In this document: in pieces, positions 1 to 9,236 of the stretch
Layout of the letters: each line of letters opens with the position of its first letter
Numbering within the stretch: position 1 is the first letter of the stretch
Assembly (NCBI RefSeq): GCF_024345225.1
Contig: NZ_BROD01000001.1
Location: 62,001-126,000 of the forward strand
Reading direction: 5' to 3'
Source of the DNA: Clostridium sp. TW13
Lineage (GTDB): Bacteria; Bacillota; Clostridia; Clostridiales; Clostridiaceae
DNA length: 64,000 nt
The notes under the pieces: model-generated
Told to the model about the DNA's origin: nothing
The model's input: only the letters and a program-made list of their open reading frames with translations
Database searches by the model: none
Made by a program: the position numbers and the translations under genes

Positions 1-482
1 TATTTATTGTCTGGTTTACCACTGGTTTATGGCATGGTGCTAGTTGGAATTTTATAATATGGGGAGTGTACTTTGGAGTTTTAATTTCTATTGAAAAATT
101 ATTTTTACTTAAGGTACTAGATAAGCTACCAAGATTTATACAGAATATATACACCATGATTTTAGTTGTAATAGGTTGGGTATTTTTTGATACCTCAAAA
201 TTAGGAGAAGCAGTATCTTACATTAAGACGATGTTTGGTTTTGCAGGAAGACCACTTATTGATAATTATGCTAGATATATAATGCAAACTAATGTAATCA
301 TTCTGATTTTAGCTATAATATGTGCTACTCCTCTTATAAAAAATATAATTAGGATTTTAAAAGAGAAGGGTAAATTCCCAGGAGCACTTATTGTTGTTGT
401 ACTTTGTATAGGAATTTTAACTATTTCAACAGCGTATTTAGTAAGTGAGAGTTACACACCGTTCCTATACTTTAAGTTTTAG
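1..482 (+). CDS. MBOAT-family O-acyltransferase (AlgI/DltB-like), 3' part only
   Basis: This is the C-terminal part of a membrane-bound O-acyltransferase; the reading frame is open from base 3, so the gene begins outside the window. The translated start contains the family signature TGLWHGASWNF, with the invariant active-site histidine, followed by several hydrophobic membrane segments and a short hydrophilic end. Family members (AlgI, DltB, PatA) pass acyl groups across the membrane to a cell-wall or exported polysaccharide. The next gene is a DHHW/AlgX-like protein, the usual partner for polysaccharide acetylation. The exact acceptor polymer cannot be told from sequence. Confidence 0.88.
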   Translation, partial: FIVWFTTGLWHGASWNFIIWGVYFGVLISIEKLFLLKVLDKLPRFIQNIYTMILVVIGWVFFDTSKLGEAVSYIKTMFGFAGRPLIDNYARYIMQTNVIILILAIICATPLIKNIIRILKEKGKFPGALIVVVLCIGILTISTAYLVSESYTPFLYFKF

Positions 483-560
483 GCATCTGAAAATAAATAA
501 CAAGTCTAGATATGCGACAGATATTTTTAGTTAGACAAGGAAGCAGGTTTTGCAGATGCG
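481..560 (+). repeat. Dispersed structured repeat, copy 1
   Basis: This stretch begins AGGCATCTGAAAATAAATAA and runs through ATATGCGAC and AGACAAGGAA. It matches about 75 bases of the copy at 25456-25615 with scattered substitutions. It fills the gap between the acyltransferase and the DHHW gene. Its right end is shorter than that of the full copy. Confidence 0.75.
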
Positions 561-590
561 GTAGTAGCAGAAATATATGAGGTGGAGCAA

Positions 591-1766
591 GTGAAGAAGA
601 AAAGAAAAAAAAGTGTCAAAGAGAGAAGAGAAAGAGATAAAAAGGCATACGGAGTATTAATAAGTATAGTTTGCGTTATATTTATTGGCACATTATCAAT
701 AATTAATTTAGTGAAAACTGATAACAAAATATCAGAGCAAGAAAATAGAAGTTTGCAACAAAAGCCTGAATTTTCATTGACTAAATTGTTAAATGGGGAA
801 TTTTCAAGTGAGTACAGTAGCTATATAGCAGATCAATTTCCAGGTAGAAGTTTCTTTGTAAATCTTAAGACTAAACTAGAATTATCAACAGGGAAAAATG
901 AAAGTAATGGTGTTTTTATTGGAAAAGATGATTATTTAATTGAGGATTTTCAAAAGGGTTCAGCTCAAGAATTAAAATCAAAACTTGATGCAATAAATCA
1001 GTTTGCTAGCCAAAATAAATCATTAAAAACCTCAGTTATGTTGGTGCCAACAGCTACAAAGATATGGCAGGATAAGTTACCTCAAAATGCTCCAGTAGAT
1101 GATGAACTTGAGTATTTAAATCAAGTTAAAGAAAAGCTGAACAAAGATATACAATTTGTTAATGTCTATGATGCTTTAAATAAAAATAAGGATAGATATA
1201 TATATTATAAGACAGACCATCACTGGACAACAGAGGGTGCCTATATTGCATATGTAGAAATGTGTAGACAACTTAAATTGACTCCTAAATCCATAAATGA
1301 TTATAAAATTGAAAGAGTATCTAACAGTTTTTACGGAAGTTTATATACTAAAGTAGGAGTGGGTAAAGGAACACCAGATAGTATTAATGTATATTTACCT
1401 AAACAAGATGGAGAAGTGGTTGTTAATTATGTTGATGAGAGAAAGAAGGTTGCCAGTCTTTATAGTAATGCTAGCTTAGATATAAAAGATCAATATCAAG
1501 TTTTTACAGGTGGTAATCATTCTCTTATATCAGTAAAATCAATGGCTGATCCAACTAAGAAATTACTTTTAATAAAAGATTCATACGCTAATAGTTTGCT
1601 ACCATTTTTAACTGCTAATTATGGAGAGATATATGTAGTGGATTTAAGATACTACATGGACAATGTTAAGGAGTTAATAAAGACTAATGGTATAACTGAT
1701 GTGTTATTTTTATATAATGTGAATACTTTTAATGAAGATGATTCTATATTAAACTTGGCTGATTAA
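591..1766 (+). CDS. DHHW-domain exported protein, AlgX/AlgJ-like polysaccharide O-acetylation partner
   Basis: The protein has a lysine/arginine-rich N-terminus, one membrane segment (about residues 20-42) and a long extracytoplasmic domain. The motif KTDHHWTTEGAY near residue 210 is the Asp-His core of the DHHW/AlgX SGNH-like hydrolase group. A late block, LLLIKDSYANS, carries the conserved KDSYAN serine region. With the upstream MBOAT protein it should form a two-gene unit that acetylates an exocellular polymer. I chose GTG at 591 because GAGGTGG lies just before it; the GTG at 582 overlaps that ribosome site. The family is clear and the substrate is unknown. Confidence 0.85.
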   Translation: MKKKRKKSVKERRERDKKAYGVLISIVCVIFIGTLSIINLVKTDNKISEQENRSLQQKPEFSLTKLLNGEFSSEYSSYIADQFPGRSFFVNLKTKLELSTGKNESNGVFIGKDDYLIEDFQKGSAQELKSKLDAINQFASQNKSLKTSVMLVPTATKIWQDKLPQNAPVDDELEYLNQVKEKLNKDIQFVNVYDALNKNKDRYIYYKTDHHWTTEGAYIAYVEMCRQLKLTPKSINDYKIERVSNSFYGSLYTKVGVGKGTPDSINVYLPKQDGEVVVNYVDERKKVASLYSNASLDIKDQYQVFTGGNHSLISVKSMADPTKKLLLIKDSYANSLLPFLTANYGEIYVVDLRYYMDNVKELIKTNGITDVLFLYNVNTFNEDDSILNLAD

Positions 1767-1773
1767 TAGGGTA

Positions 1774-1820
1774 TATAAAAGAAATAAGAGGAGCTTAATG
1801 CTCCTCTTATTTCTTTTATA
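1774..1820. terminator. Bidirectional intrinsic terminator
   Basis: A perfect 21-base inverted repeat (left arm 1774-1794, right arm 1800-1820) surrounds the loop TTAAT, with T-rich and A-rich flanks. It sits between the convergent DHHW and GIY-YIG genes and can end both transcripts. The right arm covers the stop codon of the minus-strand gene. Confidence 0.92.
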
Positions 1821-2064
1821 AATCCTTTTGACATATTAATTTAAGTTTTTCAGCCCTACTTAATTGTTTAATGCCATATTCTCTTTTTAATGCAGAAGAC
1901 TTGTCCTCAAATTCTTCATAATAAGCTAACTCAACTGGAAGTCTACAACGAGTATACTTAGCACCTTTGCCTGAATTATGAGTTTTTAGCCGTTTAGTTA
2001 AATCAGTTGTCCAACCTGTATATAAGGTTTTATCAGAGCAACAAAGAATATAGACATAATGCAT
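1816..2064 (-). CDS. GIY-YIG nuclease-superfamily protein (UPF0213 type)
   Basis: This is a compact 82-residue protein made only of a GIY-YIG fold. Residues 3-17 read [15 protein letters not shown], the YVY...YTG form of the GIY-YIG motif. The downstream arginine (TKRLKTHN) and the glutamate/arginine region (LKREYGIK) also fit. Length and pattern match the UPF0213 (YazA/YhbQ) family, whose physiological role is poorly defined; a DNA-processing or repair nuclease role is suspected. It is a single gene with a GGGAG ribosome site. Nothing links it to its neighbours. Confidence 0.9.
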   Translation of the reverse strand: MHYVYILCCSDKTLYTGWTTDLTKRLKTHNSGKGAKYTRCRLPVELAYYEEFEDKSSALKREYGIKQLSRAEKLKLICQKDL

Positions 2065-2248
2065 ACAACAGAACTCCCTTTTATATAAAAGTAAGATTAT
2101 ATATAAGCTTTAATTATTTTAATTAATCTCTTTTACTTCTTATTAGTTAATTATTGCTTACTTATTTATTTATAGCTTCACTTTTGATGAATTAAATTTA
2201 TAAGATTATATATAAATTATATCATAATATTTTTGATAGTGATTAACC

Positions 2249-3163
2249 TTAAAAATCATTTTTATGCTGTTTATATAACTCTTCTAAGTGCTCTTCAGTG
2301 GCAAAACCATCTGCAGCTCCAGCTACTCCGATTTTGTATGAAGCAAATAAAATAGCTTTTTGCAATGATTCATAAGGATTTTTTGTTTTATCATAATAAT
2401 GTATAAATGAAGAAAATAAAGAATCCCCTGCACCAATGGTACTAACAATCTTTCTTGTATTTATAGCTTTAAATCTGCCTATAAAGTTATCTTCTTTAAC
2501 GTACATAAGTGCACCTTTAGCACCTAAGCCTACAACTATAATTTCATTATCATATTCTTCACTGATTTTTTTTACAAAGTCTTCTACTGGTTCATTTATG
2601 TTTTCATCACTTAAAAACAATATATTAGAGTATTTCATAAAATCACTATTGTACTCATCGTGAATATTAGATAGAACGTGTACATCAGTAGCAACTATTT
2701 TCCCTTGCTCTCTTGCTATCTTTAAGAAAGGTCTAGAAAAATTAATGTTACAAAGAATTATTGTTGAGCATTTATTCATAGCTTCTTTAAATAAAGATTC
2801 ATCATATGAAGTATCCTGAATGTCTTTTAAATCACAATGGATTTGCCTCCTGCCATTTTCGTCGTATAGTATTACACTTTCAGGTGTTGTCTTCAATTTA
2901 TTTTCTACAAAATCAGTATTTACACCAAGATTTCTTAGGGTGCTGATTGCTCTCTCTCCTTCAAAATCTTTTCCCACCATAGATAGGATATTAACTGAAT
3001 CACCCAATACAGTTAATGCCTTTGAAATGTTCATACCAACTCCAGATACTCCTGAGTTTACACCGAAGAATGAGTAGTGTATTGGATTATATTCTAGTGG
3101 GAAATTGGGGATTTTCACTGTGGTTTCAATATTTATCAAACCTGATACAAGTATTTTGCTCAT
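2249..3163 (-). CDS. PfkB-family carbohydrate (ribokinase-like) kinase
   Basis: This is a 304-residue cytoplasmic sugar or nucleoside kinase of the ribokinase fold. The N-terminal ILVSGLINIETTV strand and the glycine-rich segment SGVSGVGMNISKAL match PfkB signature 1. Near residue 240, TIGAGDSLFSSF is PfkB signature 2, with the catalytic Asp of GAGD. The start codon is preceded by GGAGGG at good spacing. It stands alone between the GIY-YIG gene and the divergent CLC gene, so context does not reveal the substrate. Ribose, fructose-phosphate or a nucleoside are all possible. Confidence 0.87.
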   Translation of the reverse strand: MSKILVSGLINIETTVKIPNFPLEYNPIHYSFFGVNSGVSGVGMNISKALTVLGDSVNILSMVGKDFEGERAISTLRNLGVNTDFVENKLKTTPESVILYDENGRRQIHCDLKDIQDTSYDESLFKEAMNKCSTIILCNINFSRPFLKIAREQGKIVATDVHVLSNIHDEYNSDFMKYSNILFLSDENINEPVEDFVKKISEEYDNEIIVVGLGAKGALMYVKEDNFIGRFKAINTRKIVSTIGAGDSLFSSFIHYYDKTKNPYESLQKAILFASYKIGVAGAADGFATEEHLEELYKQHKNDF

Positions 3164-3313
3164 AAATAACCCTCCATATAGAATTTATTCGTTTAACTAT
3201 TACATTATATCACTTTGGAGGTTGAGTTAAAATATTCTATTTTTATATAAATTAGTTATGAATTAAATAAGTAATTAACTCGTTAGATTAATAATATTTT
3301 GAGAGCATTAAAG

Positions 3314-3322
3314 TGGTATAAT
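3314..3322 (+). promoter_or_regulatory. Extended -10 promoter of the CLC gene
   Basis: TGGTATAAT forms a TGn-extended -10 element about 33 bases before the CLC start codon. No good -35 box lies 17 bases upstream, as is common for extended -10 promoters. Confidence 0.5.
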
Positions 3323-3354
3323 ATATTAGACAACAAGGATGGAGGTAAAAGATA

Positions 3355-4941
3355 ATGAATCAAAAACGAAAAAATACTTATGATACGCTGATTTTTTTGA
3401 ATAACTTTCAAGTAAGATTGCTTTTAGAAGCAATAATAGTTGGATTCTTTGCAGGCTTAGTAACAGTAGCTTATAGACTAATATTACAATATGCTGAAAG
3501 CTATTCTAAGAAATTATATTTATTTATATCTGGAAGCGTAGTAAAGATTCTGATATGGGCAATCATAGCCGCAGTATTAGCTTATATTGTAGGAATAATG
3601 GTAAAGAGAAATCCTATGATAAGTGGTAGTGGAATACCTCAAGTAGAGGGAGAGCTATCAGGATATTTTGAAATGGATTGGTTAAGGACAGTTCTTGGAA
3701 AGTTTATTGGTGGAGTTATATCTATAGGAACTGGATTATCTTTAGGAAGAGAAGGTCCATCAGTTCAGCTAGGAGCCTGTGTTGGAAAAGGTGTATCCAG
3801 AGTATTTAAAAGAATAAAGGTGGAAGAAAAGTTATTGATGACTAGTGGAGCTAGTGCAGGACTTGCAGCAGCATTTAATGCACCTTTTGCAGGAACTATG
3901 TTTGCCTTAGAGGAAGTACATAAGAGCTTCTCTCCATCAGTGCTATTAGCAGCTATGAGTTCGGCAGTAGTTTCTGATTTTGTATCAAAAGAAGTTTTTG
4001 GTTTAAAGCCAGTTTTTACTTTTGGGAGAGTGCAAGCTGTGCCACTACAGTATTATGGGCTAATTATTTTATTAGGAATAATTTTAGGGTTAGCAGGTGT
4101 TTTTTATAATAAGATTTTATTATTGTCACAAAAACTTTATGCAAATCAGAAATGGTTGAAGCCTGAATTTAGAATGATAATACCATTTCTATGTGCAGTA
4201 GCTTTAGGATTGACTTTGCCTGAGGTTTTAGGTGGTGGTCATAGTTTGATAGAATCTATGATTGATGTAAGTTATACGTTAAAGATGATTGTTATCATAT
4301 TGATAGTTAAGTTTATCTTTTCTATGATAAGTTTTGGATCTGGTGCTCCTGGAGGGATTTTCTTTCCTCTATTAGTTATAGGCGCACTTATAGGAGCAAT
4401 TTATGTTAGTATATTAACAAATTTCTTAGGATTTGATCCTGCATATGTGAATAACTTTATAATATTTGGAATGGTAGGATATTTTACAGCTATAGTTAGA
4501 GCACCTATTACAGGAATAATCTTGATTCTTGAGATGACAGGCTCTTTTACACATATGTTATCATTAACTATTGTATCAATAACTGCTTATATTGTTGCAA
4601 ATCTAATGAATAGTGAGCCAGTATATGAGTCTTTATTGACAAGCTTTTTAAGAAAGAAGAATCTTGTGCCTAAAGAACTTAAGAGAGCTTCAATTCATAA
4701 AGTATTGATAGAAATGCCAGTGTGCTATGGTTCAAAGTTAGAAGGTAAGTATGTAAAAGATTTTAATTGGTCAAAGGAAAGTTTAATAGTGGCTATAACC
4801 AGAGGAAACAAAGAAATAACACCTAAAGGGGACACTGTAATAAAAGCAGGAGATTATGTGCTAGTTCTTGTGCCAGAAGATAAAGAAACAGAATCCAGAC
4901 AAATTCTGTACAATTTAACTAAAGAAAATTTAGATATTTAA
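3355..4941 (+). CDS. CLC-family chloride/proton antiporter with C-terminal RCK_C (TrkA-C) domain
   Basis: This is a polytopic membrane protein of 528 residues. Chloride-site signatures are all present: GSGIPQVEG (about 91), GREGPSVQLG (about 131, with the gating glutamate), GSGAPGGIFFP and PITGIILILEM. FALEE near residue 183 keeps the internal glutamate found in proton-coupled exchangers, so antiport is more likely than a passive channel. The last 80 residues form an RCK_C/TrkA-C domain, probably binding a small ligand that gates transport. It would act in ion, acid or fluoride-like anion balance. The ribosome site is GGAGG before ATG 3355. Confidence 0.93.
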   Translation: MNQKRKNTYDTLIFLNNFQVRLLLEAIIVGFFAGLVTVAYRLILQYAESYSKKLYLFISGSVVKILIWAIIAAVLAYIVGIMVKRNPMISGSGIPQVEGELSGYFEMDWLRTVLGKFIGGVISIGTGLSLGREGPSVQLGACVGKGVSRVFKRIKVEEKLLMTSGASAGLAAAFNAPFAGTMFALEEVHKSFSPSVLLAAMSSAVVSDFVSKEVFGLKPVFTFGRVQAVPLQYYGLIILLGIILGLAGVFYNKILLLSQKLYANQKWLKPEFRMIIPFLCAVALGLTLPEVLGGGHSLIESMIDVSYTLKMIVIILIVKFIFSMISFGSGAPGGIFFPLLVIGALIGAIYVSILTNFLGFDPAYVNNFIIFGMVGYFTAIVRAPITGIILILEMTGSFTHMLSLTIVSITAYIVANLMNSEPVYESLLTSFLRKKNLVPKELKRASIHKVLIEMPVCYGSKLEGKYVKDFNWSKESLIVAITRGNKEITPKGDTVIKAGDYVLVLVPEDKETESRQILYNLTKENLDI

Positions 4942-4971
4942 AAGTACATAGGTTTATATAATAATCTATTT

Positions 4972-4998
4972 GGAATTGTTATTTATTTTCAGATGCCT
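4972..4998 (-). repeat. Dispersed repeat, end fragment (copy 2)
   Basis: GTTATTTATTTTCAGATGCC is the reverse complement of the conserved left terminus seen at 481 and 25456. Only this end is recognisable here, between the CLC gene and the small membrane-protein gene. Confidence 0.65.
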
Positions 4999-5072
4999 TA
5001 AATTAATTTAGAACCACTATAACCCATTTTGAATATGATAAATTGAAGAGTATTATTTTAGGAGTAAAGTTT

Positions 5073-5255
5073 ATGGGTTTTGTAATAATATCAATAGTTC
5101 TATTAATTATTATATTAGTAACTATTATAGCGGTATTACTTTCAGTATCTTCTAAAGCTGAAGAAGAATTTTTCAAGCTAAAAGAGCAAGACCAAAAGGA
5201 TTATATTGAAAAAGATAATATTGAAGATATTCATAAAAAAAATGAGGATAAATAG
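5073..5255 (+). CDS. Small single-pass membrane protein, unknown function
   Basis: This 60-residue protein consists of one strongly hydrophobic N-terminal helix (about residues 3-26) and a charged Lys/Glu/Asp-rich tail likely to lie in the cytoplasm. I chose ATG 5073 because AGGAG precedes it by 8 bases; an upstream in-frame start at 5043 has no such site. A terminator follows closely. I do not recognise the family. Confidence 0.6.
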   Translation: MGFVIISIVLLIIILVTIIAVLLSVSSKAEEEFFKLKEQDQKDYIEKDNIEDIHKKNEDK

Positions 5256-5282
5256 TGAAGAAAATGTATGACACATATTGAT

Positions 5283-5321
5283 AATGAGAAAATCATAATT
5301 ATTTGGTTTTCTCATTTTTTT
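5283..5321 (+). terminator. Intrinsic terminator after the small membrane-protein gene
   Basis: AATGAGAAAA pairs with TTTTCTCATT across an A/T loop and is followed by a run of Ts. It ends transcription of the gene stopping at 5255. Confidence 0.8.
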
Positions 5322-5585
5322 GATATATAGATAGTTCGAAGTATAAGATGTCTACTACTTGTATAGAACTATCCCATAAGCAGAGAGCCAAAAGCTTGTC
5401 TTTTGCGCGAGTTGCTTACTCCTAGGACGCTAGGAATAGGAGTTTCATTAATAATGCTGTTGGACAAACTACAAAAATTCGATATTTTTTTACCAACATT
5501 TAGAGGGAACACTTCTATATACATCTTTATATATATGCAAGTAATAGTTAAATAGAATATATAGTTAACTGGATGATTTTAATTT
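5322..5585. other. Intergenic stretch without a gene
   Basis: No plausible gene is seen. The stretch holds a small hairpin at 5419-5445 (ACTCCTA pairing with TAGGAGT) and otherwise AT-rich sequence, ending at a repeat fragment. Confidence 0.5.
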
Positions 5586-5612
5586 GGACTTGTTATTTAT
5601 TTTCAGATGCCT
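5586..5612 (-). repeat. Dispersed repeat, end fragment (copy 3)
   Basis: GGACTTGTTATTTATTTTCA followed by GATGCCT is an exact reverse complement of the left terminus of the copy at 25456. It lies about 65 bases upstream of the cad promoter. Confidence 0.75.
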
Positions 5613-5676
5613 AATAAAATAAACTCGTAAAAATTAAGTAGTGAAAATGTAAAATCATTAAATTCTCTTAATACTA

Positions 5677-5705
5677 TTGCCAAATGAGGGAAAAGATAAT
5701 ATAAT
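5677..5705 (+). promoter_or_regulatory. Sigma-A-type promoter of the cad operon
   Basis: TTGCCA (5677-5682) and TATAAT (5700-5705) are separated by exactly 17 bases. The predicted start falls just ahead of the operator palindrome. Confidence 0.82.
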
Positions 5706-5716
5706 TAACGCATGAA

Positions 5717-5738
5717 CATATGAATAGTTGTTCATATG
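5717..5738. promoter_or_regulatory. ArsR/SmtB-family operator (CadC site)
   Basis: CATATGAA and TTCATATG form an inverted repeat around TAGTTG. This matches the ATATGAA-type half-sites of CadC/SmtB operators. It lies between the promoter and the start codon of the regulator gene, so the regulator should repress itself and cadA until metal binds. Confidence 0.82.
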
Positions 5739-5753
5739 AAGGAGGATGAAATT

Positions 5754-6113
5754 ATGGCTGATAACAATATAGAAAAGTGTTCAATTGATTGTATACATGA
5801 AGAGGTATTAAAAAAAGTTAAAGCTTGTTTACCTCAAGAGGAAACTTTATACGATCTAGCTGAATTATTTAAAGTTTTTGGTGATACTACAAGAGTTAAG
5901 ATATTATGTGCATTGTTTGAAAGTGAAATGTGTGTTTGTGATATAGCTAATTTATTAAACATGACTCAATCAGCAGTTTCACATCAACTTAGAGTATTAA
6001 AGAGTGCAAGATTAGTTAAGTATAGAAGAGATGGAAAAGTAGTTTATTATTCATTGTGTGATGAACATGTTATACACATCTTCAATGAAGGTTTAAATCA
6101 CGTTCAAGAGTAA
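5754..6113 (+). CDS. cadC: ArsR/SmtB-family metal-sensing repressor, CadC-like
   Basis: This is a 119-residue winged-helix repressor. SEMCVCDIANLL is the alpha-3 metal-binding motif of the CadC/ArsR group with paired cysteines, followed by the recognition helix MTQSAVSHQLRVLKSARLV. Extra N-terminal cysteines (KCSIDC) can complete a soft-metal site for Cd, Pb or Zn. ATG 5754 is preceded by GGAGG; an ATG at 5736 lies inside the operator region and has no ribosome site. It is the first gene of an operon with the P-type ATPase 32 bases downstream and probably autoregulates through the 5717-5738 palindrome. Confidence 0.92.
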   Translation: MADNNIEKCSIDCIHEEVLKKVKACLPQEETLYDLAELFKVFGDTTRVKILCALFESEMCVCDIANLLNMTQSAVSHQLRVLKSARLVKYRRDGKVVYYSLCDEHVIHIFNEGLNHVQE

Positions 6114-6145
6114 AGAATAGATTGGGAAAAGGGCGGTGTTTGTTA

Positions 6146-8356
6146 GTGAAAGAAGTTCAATTGTATTTAGATGGACTAGATTGTGCAGGATGTGCAGCGA
6201 AGATAGAAGATAGGGTTAATAAGCTTGAAGAAGTAAAGGAAGCTACAATGAATTTTTCTACAAAAACATTAGTGGTAGAGCTTATTGATGAAAAGAATAA
6301 AGACCAAGTTATAAATAAATCAAAACAGATAATTAATAGATTAGAACCAGATGTTAAAGTTAGTGAAAAGGCTACACTTAAAGTTGGTGGTAATAATGGA
6401 CATCAGCATCAGAATAATTGTAATGATGCATGTAGTTGTGACGGTAAGCATCATCACCATAATGAAGTTTATGAAAACTCCCATTCTCATTCTCATGAGC
6501 ATGGTGATGAAGAAGAGTTTGGTAAGAAGGAAATAATCAAATTTTCAATAGGTATAGTTTTTTATATTTTAGGACTTGTGCTTAAATTAGATTTTATACC
6601 TGAATTAATATTGTATTTAGTAGCTTATTTACTAATTGGTGGAGAAGTAGTATTAAGAGCATTTAAGAATATATTAAAGGGAGAAATTTTTGATGAAAAT
6701 TTCTTAATGTCAGTAGCTACAATTGGAGCATTTGCGATTAAGCAATTTCCAGAAGCAGTAGCTGTTATGATATTCTATCAAGTAGGTGAAATGTTCCAAG
6801 ATAGAGCTGTTAACAAATCAAGAAAATCAATTAAAAGTCTGATGGATATAAGACCTGACTATGCAAATGTTGTACGAAATAATACAGAAGTTAAGGTATC
6901 ACCAGAGACTGTAAAAATAGGCGAAGAAATTATAGTAAAGCCAGGAGAAAGAGTCCCACTTGATGGTATCCTTGTATCAGGAGAAGGAGTACTTGATACT
7001 TCTGCATTAACAGGAGAATCTTTACCTAAGGATGCAGTGATAGGTGAGGAAATTTTATCAGGATGTATAAGCAAAAATGGAGTATTAAGAATAAAAGTTG
7101 CTAAAAGTTTTGGAGAATCTACTGTAGCAAAGATATTAAATCTAGTAGAGAATGCTGGAAATAAGAAAGCTGATACAGAAAAGTTTGTAACAAAGTTTGC
7201 AAAATACTATACACCAGCAGTAGTATTTACTGCACTAATATTAGCGATAGTACCACCACTTGTAATTAAAGATGCTACTTTCTCAGTTTGGGTATATAGA
7301 GCTTTATCTTTCTTAGTTGTGTCTTGTCCTTGTGCCTTGGTAATATCAATTCCTTTAGGTTTCTTTGGAGGAATTGGAGCAGCAGCTAAAAAAGGAATTT
7401 TGATAAAAGGTGGAAATTATTTAGAAGCTTTAAAAAATGTTGAAACTATAGTTTTTGATAAAACAGGAACTTTGACTAAGGGTGTTTTTAAAGTTACAGA
7501 AATAAATTCACAAGAAGGTATCACTAAAGAGCAATTATTAGAATATGCTGCTTTTGCAGAAAGCTATTCTACACATCCTATTGGGTTATCAATTCTTGCT
7601 AGATACAATAAAGAAATAGATAAAACTAAGATTTCTGGATATGAAGAAATTTCAGGACATGGTATAAAAATATCATTAGATAATAAAGAAATTTTAGTGG
7701 GTAATAAAAAGCTTATGGATGATTTTAATATACAGTTCAATGAAGCTAAGTTACCAGGAACTATAGTTTATGTTGCAGTAGATAAGAAGTATGCAGGGTA
7801 TATTTTAATATCAGATGAAATTAAAGAAGATTCTAAAGAGGCTATGAAAACATTAAAATCTTTAGGAGTAGAAAAAACTGTTATGTTAACTGGAGATAAT
7901 TCAAATGTTGCTAACATTATAGGTAATGAAATAGGTGTAGATGAAATCTATAGTGAATTATTACCTGGTGATAAAGTTGAAAAATTAGAAGGTTTTTTTG
8001 CTGGTAAAAATAAAAAATCAAGTATAGTATTTGTGGGTGATGGAATAAATGATGCCCCAGTACTTGCAAGAGCGGATGTTGGAATTGCTATGGGAGGCAT
8101 AGGATCAGATGCAGCAATAGAAGCAGCAGATGTAGTAATAATGACAGATGAACCTTCAAAGATAGGTGATGCAATAAAAGTTGCTAGAAAAACTAGCAGA
8201 ATAGTGTGGCAGAATATAGTGTTTGCTTTATCAATTAAATTACTAATTCTTATATTGGTAGCAATAGGGTTAGGAAACATGTGGGAAGCAGTTTTTGGAG
8301 ATGTAGGAGTTGCATTAATTGCTTTATTAAATGCAATGAGAATATTAAAGAAATAA
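6146..8356 (+). CDS. cadA: Heavy-metal-exporting P1B-type ATPase (Cd/Zn/Pb)
   Basis: About 736 residues. The order is an N-terminal HMA domain (GLDCAGCAAKI, Cys13/Cys16), a His-rich linker (about 85-125) suited to metal buffering, transmembrane helices, the actuator motif TGES, the metal-path motif CPC (394-396), the phosphorylation motif DKTGTLT (Asp about 438) and the hinge GDGINDAP. SCPCALV is typical of CadA/ZntA pumps. ATP-driven export of divalent soft metals is expected. GTG 6146 sits behind GGGCGGTG; TTG 6140 is the alternative. It is co-transcribed with the CadC-like repressor. Confidence 0.94.
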   Translation: MKEVQLYLDGLDCAGCAAKIEDRVNKLEEVKEATMNFSTKTLVVELIDEKNKDQVINKSKQIINRLEPDVKVSEKATLKVGGNNGHQHQNNCNDACSCDGKHHHHNEVYENSHSHSHEHGDEEEFGKKEIIKFSIGIVFYILGLVLKLDFIPELILYLVAYLLIGGEVVLRAFKNILKGEIFDENFLMSVATIGAFAIKQFPEAVAVMIFYQVGEMFQDRAVNKSRKSIKSLMDIRPDYANVVRNNTEVKVSPETVKIGEEIIVKPGERVPLDGILVSGEGVLDTSALTGESLPKDAVIGEEILSGCISKNGVLRIKVAKSFGESTVAKILNLVENAGNKKADTEKFVTKFAKYYTPAVVFTALILAIVPPLVIKDATFSVWVYRALSFLVVSCPCALVISIPLGFFGGIGAAAKKGILIKGGNYLEALKNVETIVFDKTGTLTKGVFKVTEINSQEGITKEQLLEYAAFAESYSTHPIGLSILARYNKEIDKTKISGYEEISGHGIKISLDNKEILVGNKKLMDDFNIQFNEAKLPGTIVYVAVDKKYAGYILISDEIKEDSKEAMKTLKSLGVEKTVMLTGDNSNVANIIGNEIGVDEIYSELLPGDKVEKLEGFFAGKNKKSSIVFVGDGINDAPVLARADVGIAMGGIGSDAAIEAADVVIMTDEPSKIGDAIKVARKTSRIVWQNIVFALSIKLLILILVAIGLGNMWEAVFGDVGVALIALLNAMRILKK

Positions 8357-8370
8357 TATTGTAAATAATA

Positions 8371-8409
8371 AAAGTTCTCTATAAATGATCATTTTATAGA
8401 GAACTTTTT
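8371..8409. terminator. Bidirectional terminator between cadA and the DeoR-type gene
   Basis: AAAGTTCTCTATAAA and TTTTATAGAGAACTTT form a long stem with A/T runs on both sides, placed between two convergent genes. Confidence 0.9.
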
Positions 8410-8420
8410 AGTTGTTTCAT

Positions 8421-9236
8421 TTAGTTTTCAGTAGATGAATAATTTACTGATATTACTTTTACCCCTTTGTTTTCTAGGTCTGTTGCTTCAGTTTCGCTTA
8501 TATCAGAATCTGTAATTAAATGAGTAATTTCATTTATATCGCCACTAGAAAAATTATGATGTCTGCCTACTTTTGAACTATCTGCTAATACATATATTTC
8601 ACCATTACATCGATTTATCATTTCGTGATTTATTAAAGTTTCTTGGAGTACAGAAGTACTGATACCAGAATCAGCTGCAATTCCACTGACCCCTAAGAAA
8701 CACTTATCAGCAGTTACTTTTGAAAGAATATAAGTAGCAAATTCTCCAACTAAGGATTGTTTTCTCTCATAAACTTGGCCCCCTGTTAATACTAGTTCAA
8801 TATTGGGACCGATAGTTGAATTAAGTGCCTTACCATTATTGGTTACAATATATACTCGTTTATCTTCAAGGTATTCTAATATTAAAAGAGCTGTAGAACT
8901 AGAGTTTAAAAATACAGTATCTCCATCTTGAATTAAACTAGCGGCATATTTTGCAATAGCCTGCCTTTTATTTGTAAGTATTAAATCAGCATCTTCACTT
9001 TTAATATGTTCATTTATATATGCAGAATAATCATCAGAAGGGTTTACTAATCTAGCACCACCGTAATATCTTTCAATTAAACCTTCATCCTCTAAAGCTT
9101 GAAGATCTCGTCTTAACGTAAGTGGTGAGATTTCTAACATTTCAGCTAAATCATTAGTATTTATTGATTCATTTGTCTTTAGATAACTTAAAATTCTTTC
9201 TCGTCTTTTTGAAACTATACTTTGAGTTTTTTTCAT
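8421..9236 (-). CDS. DeoR/GlpR-family transcriptional regulator of the ascorbate-type operon
   Basis: About 272 residues. The N-terminal DeoR helix-turn-helix (NTNDLAEMLEISPLTLRRDLQALEDEGLIERYYGG) is followed by a DeoR sensor domain of the isomerase-like fold that binds sugar phosphates. It is transcribed away from the ulaG-led operon and is the obvious local regulator, comparable to UlaR. The start at 9236 (ATG, MKKTQ) has AAAGGTG 9 bases upstream; two earlier in-frame starts (9248, 9245) overlap that site. Repeated GTTCAAA/GAACAT sequences in the intergenic region are candidate binding sites. Confidence 0.9.
   Translation of the reverse strand: MKKTQSIVSKRRERILSYLKTNESINTNDLAEMLEISPLTLRRDLQALEDEGLIERYYGGARLVNPSDDYSAYINEHIKSEDADLILTNKRQAIAKYAASLIQDGDTVFLNSSSTALLILEYLEDKRVYIVTNNGKALNSTIGPNIELVLTGGQVYERKQSLVGEFATYILSKVTADKCFLGVSGIAADSGISTSVLQETLINHEMINRCNGEIYVLADSSKVGRHHNFSSGDINEITHLITDSDISETEATDLENKGVKVISVNYSSTEN

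Noticed and set aside
5419-5445. Hairpin ACTCCTA...TAGGAGT as a terminator
   Set aside because: It has no T run, no gene in front that is not already terminated, and only a 7-bp stem.
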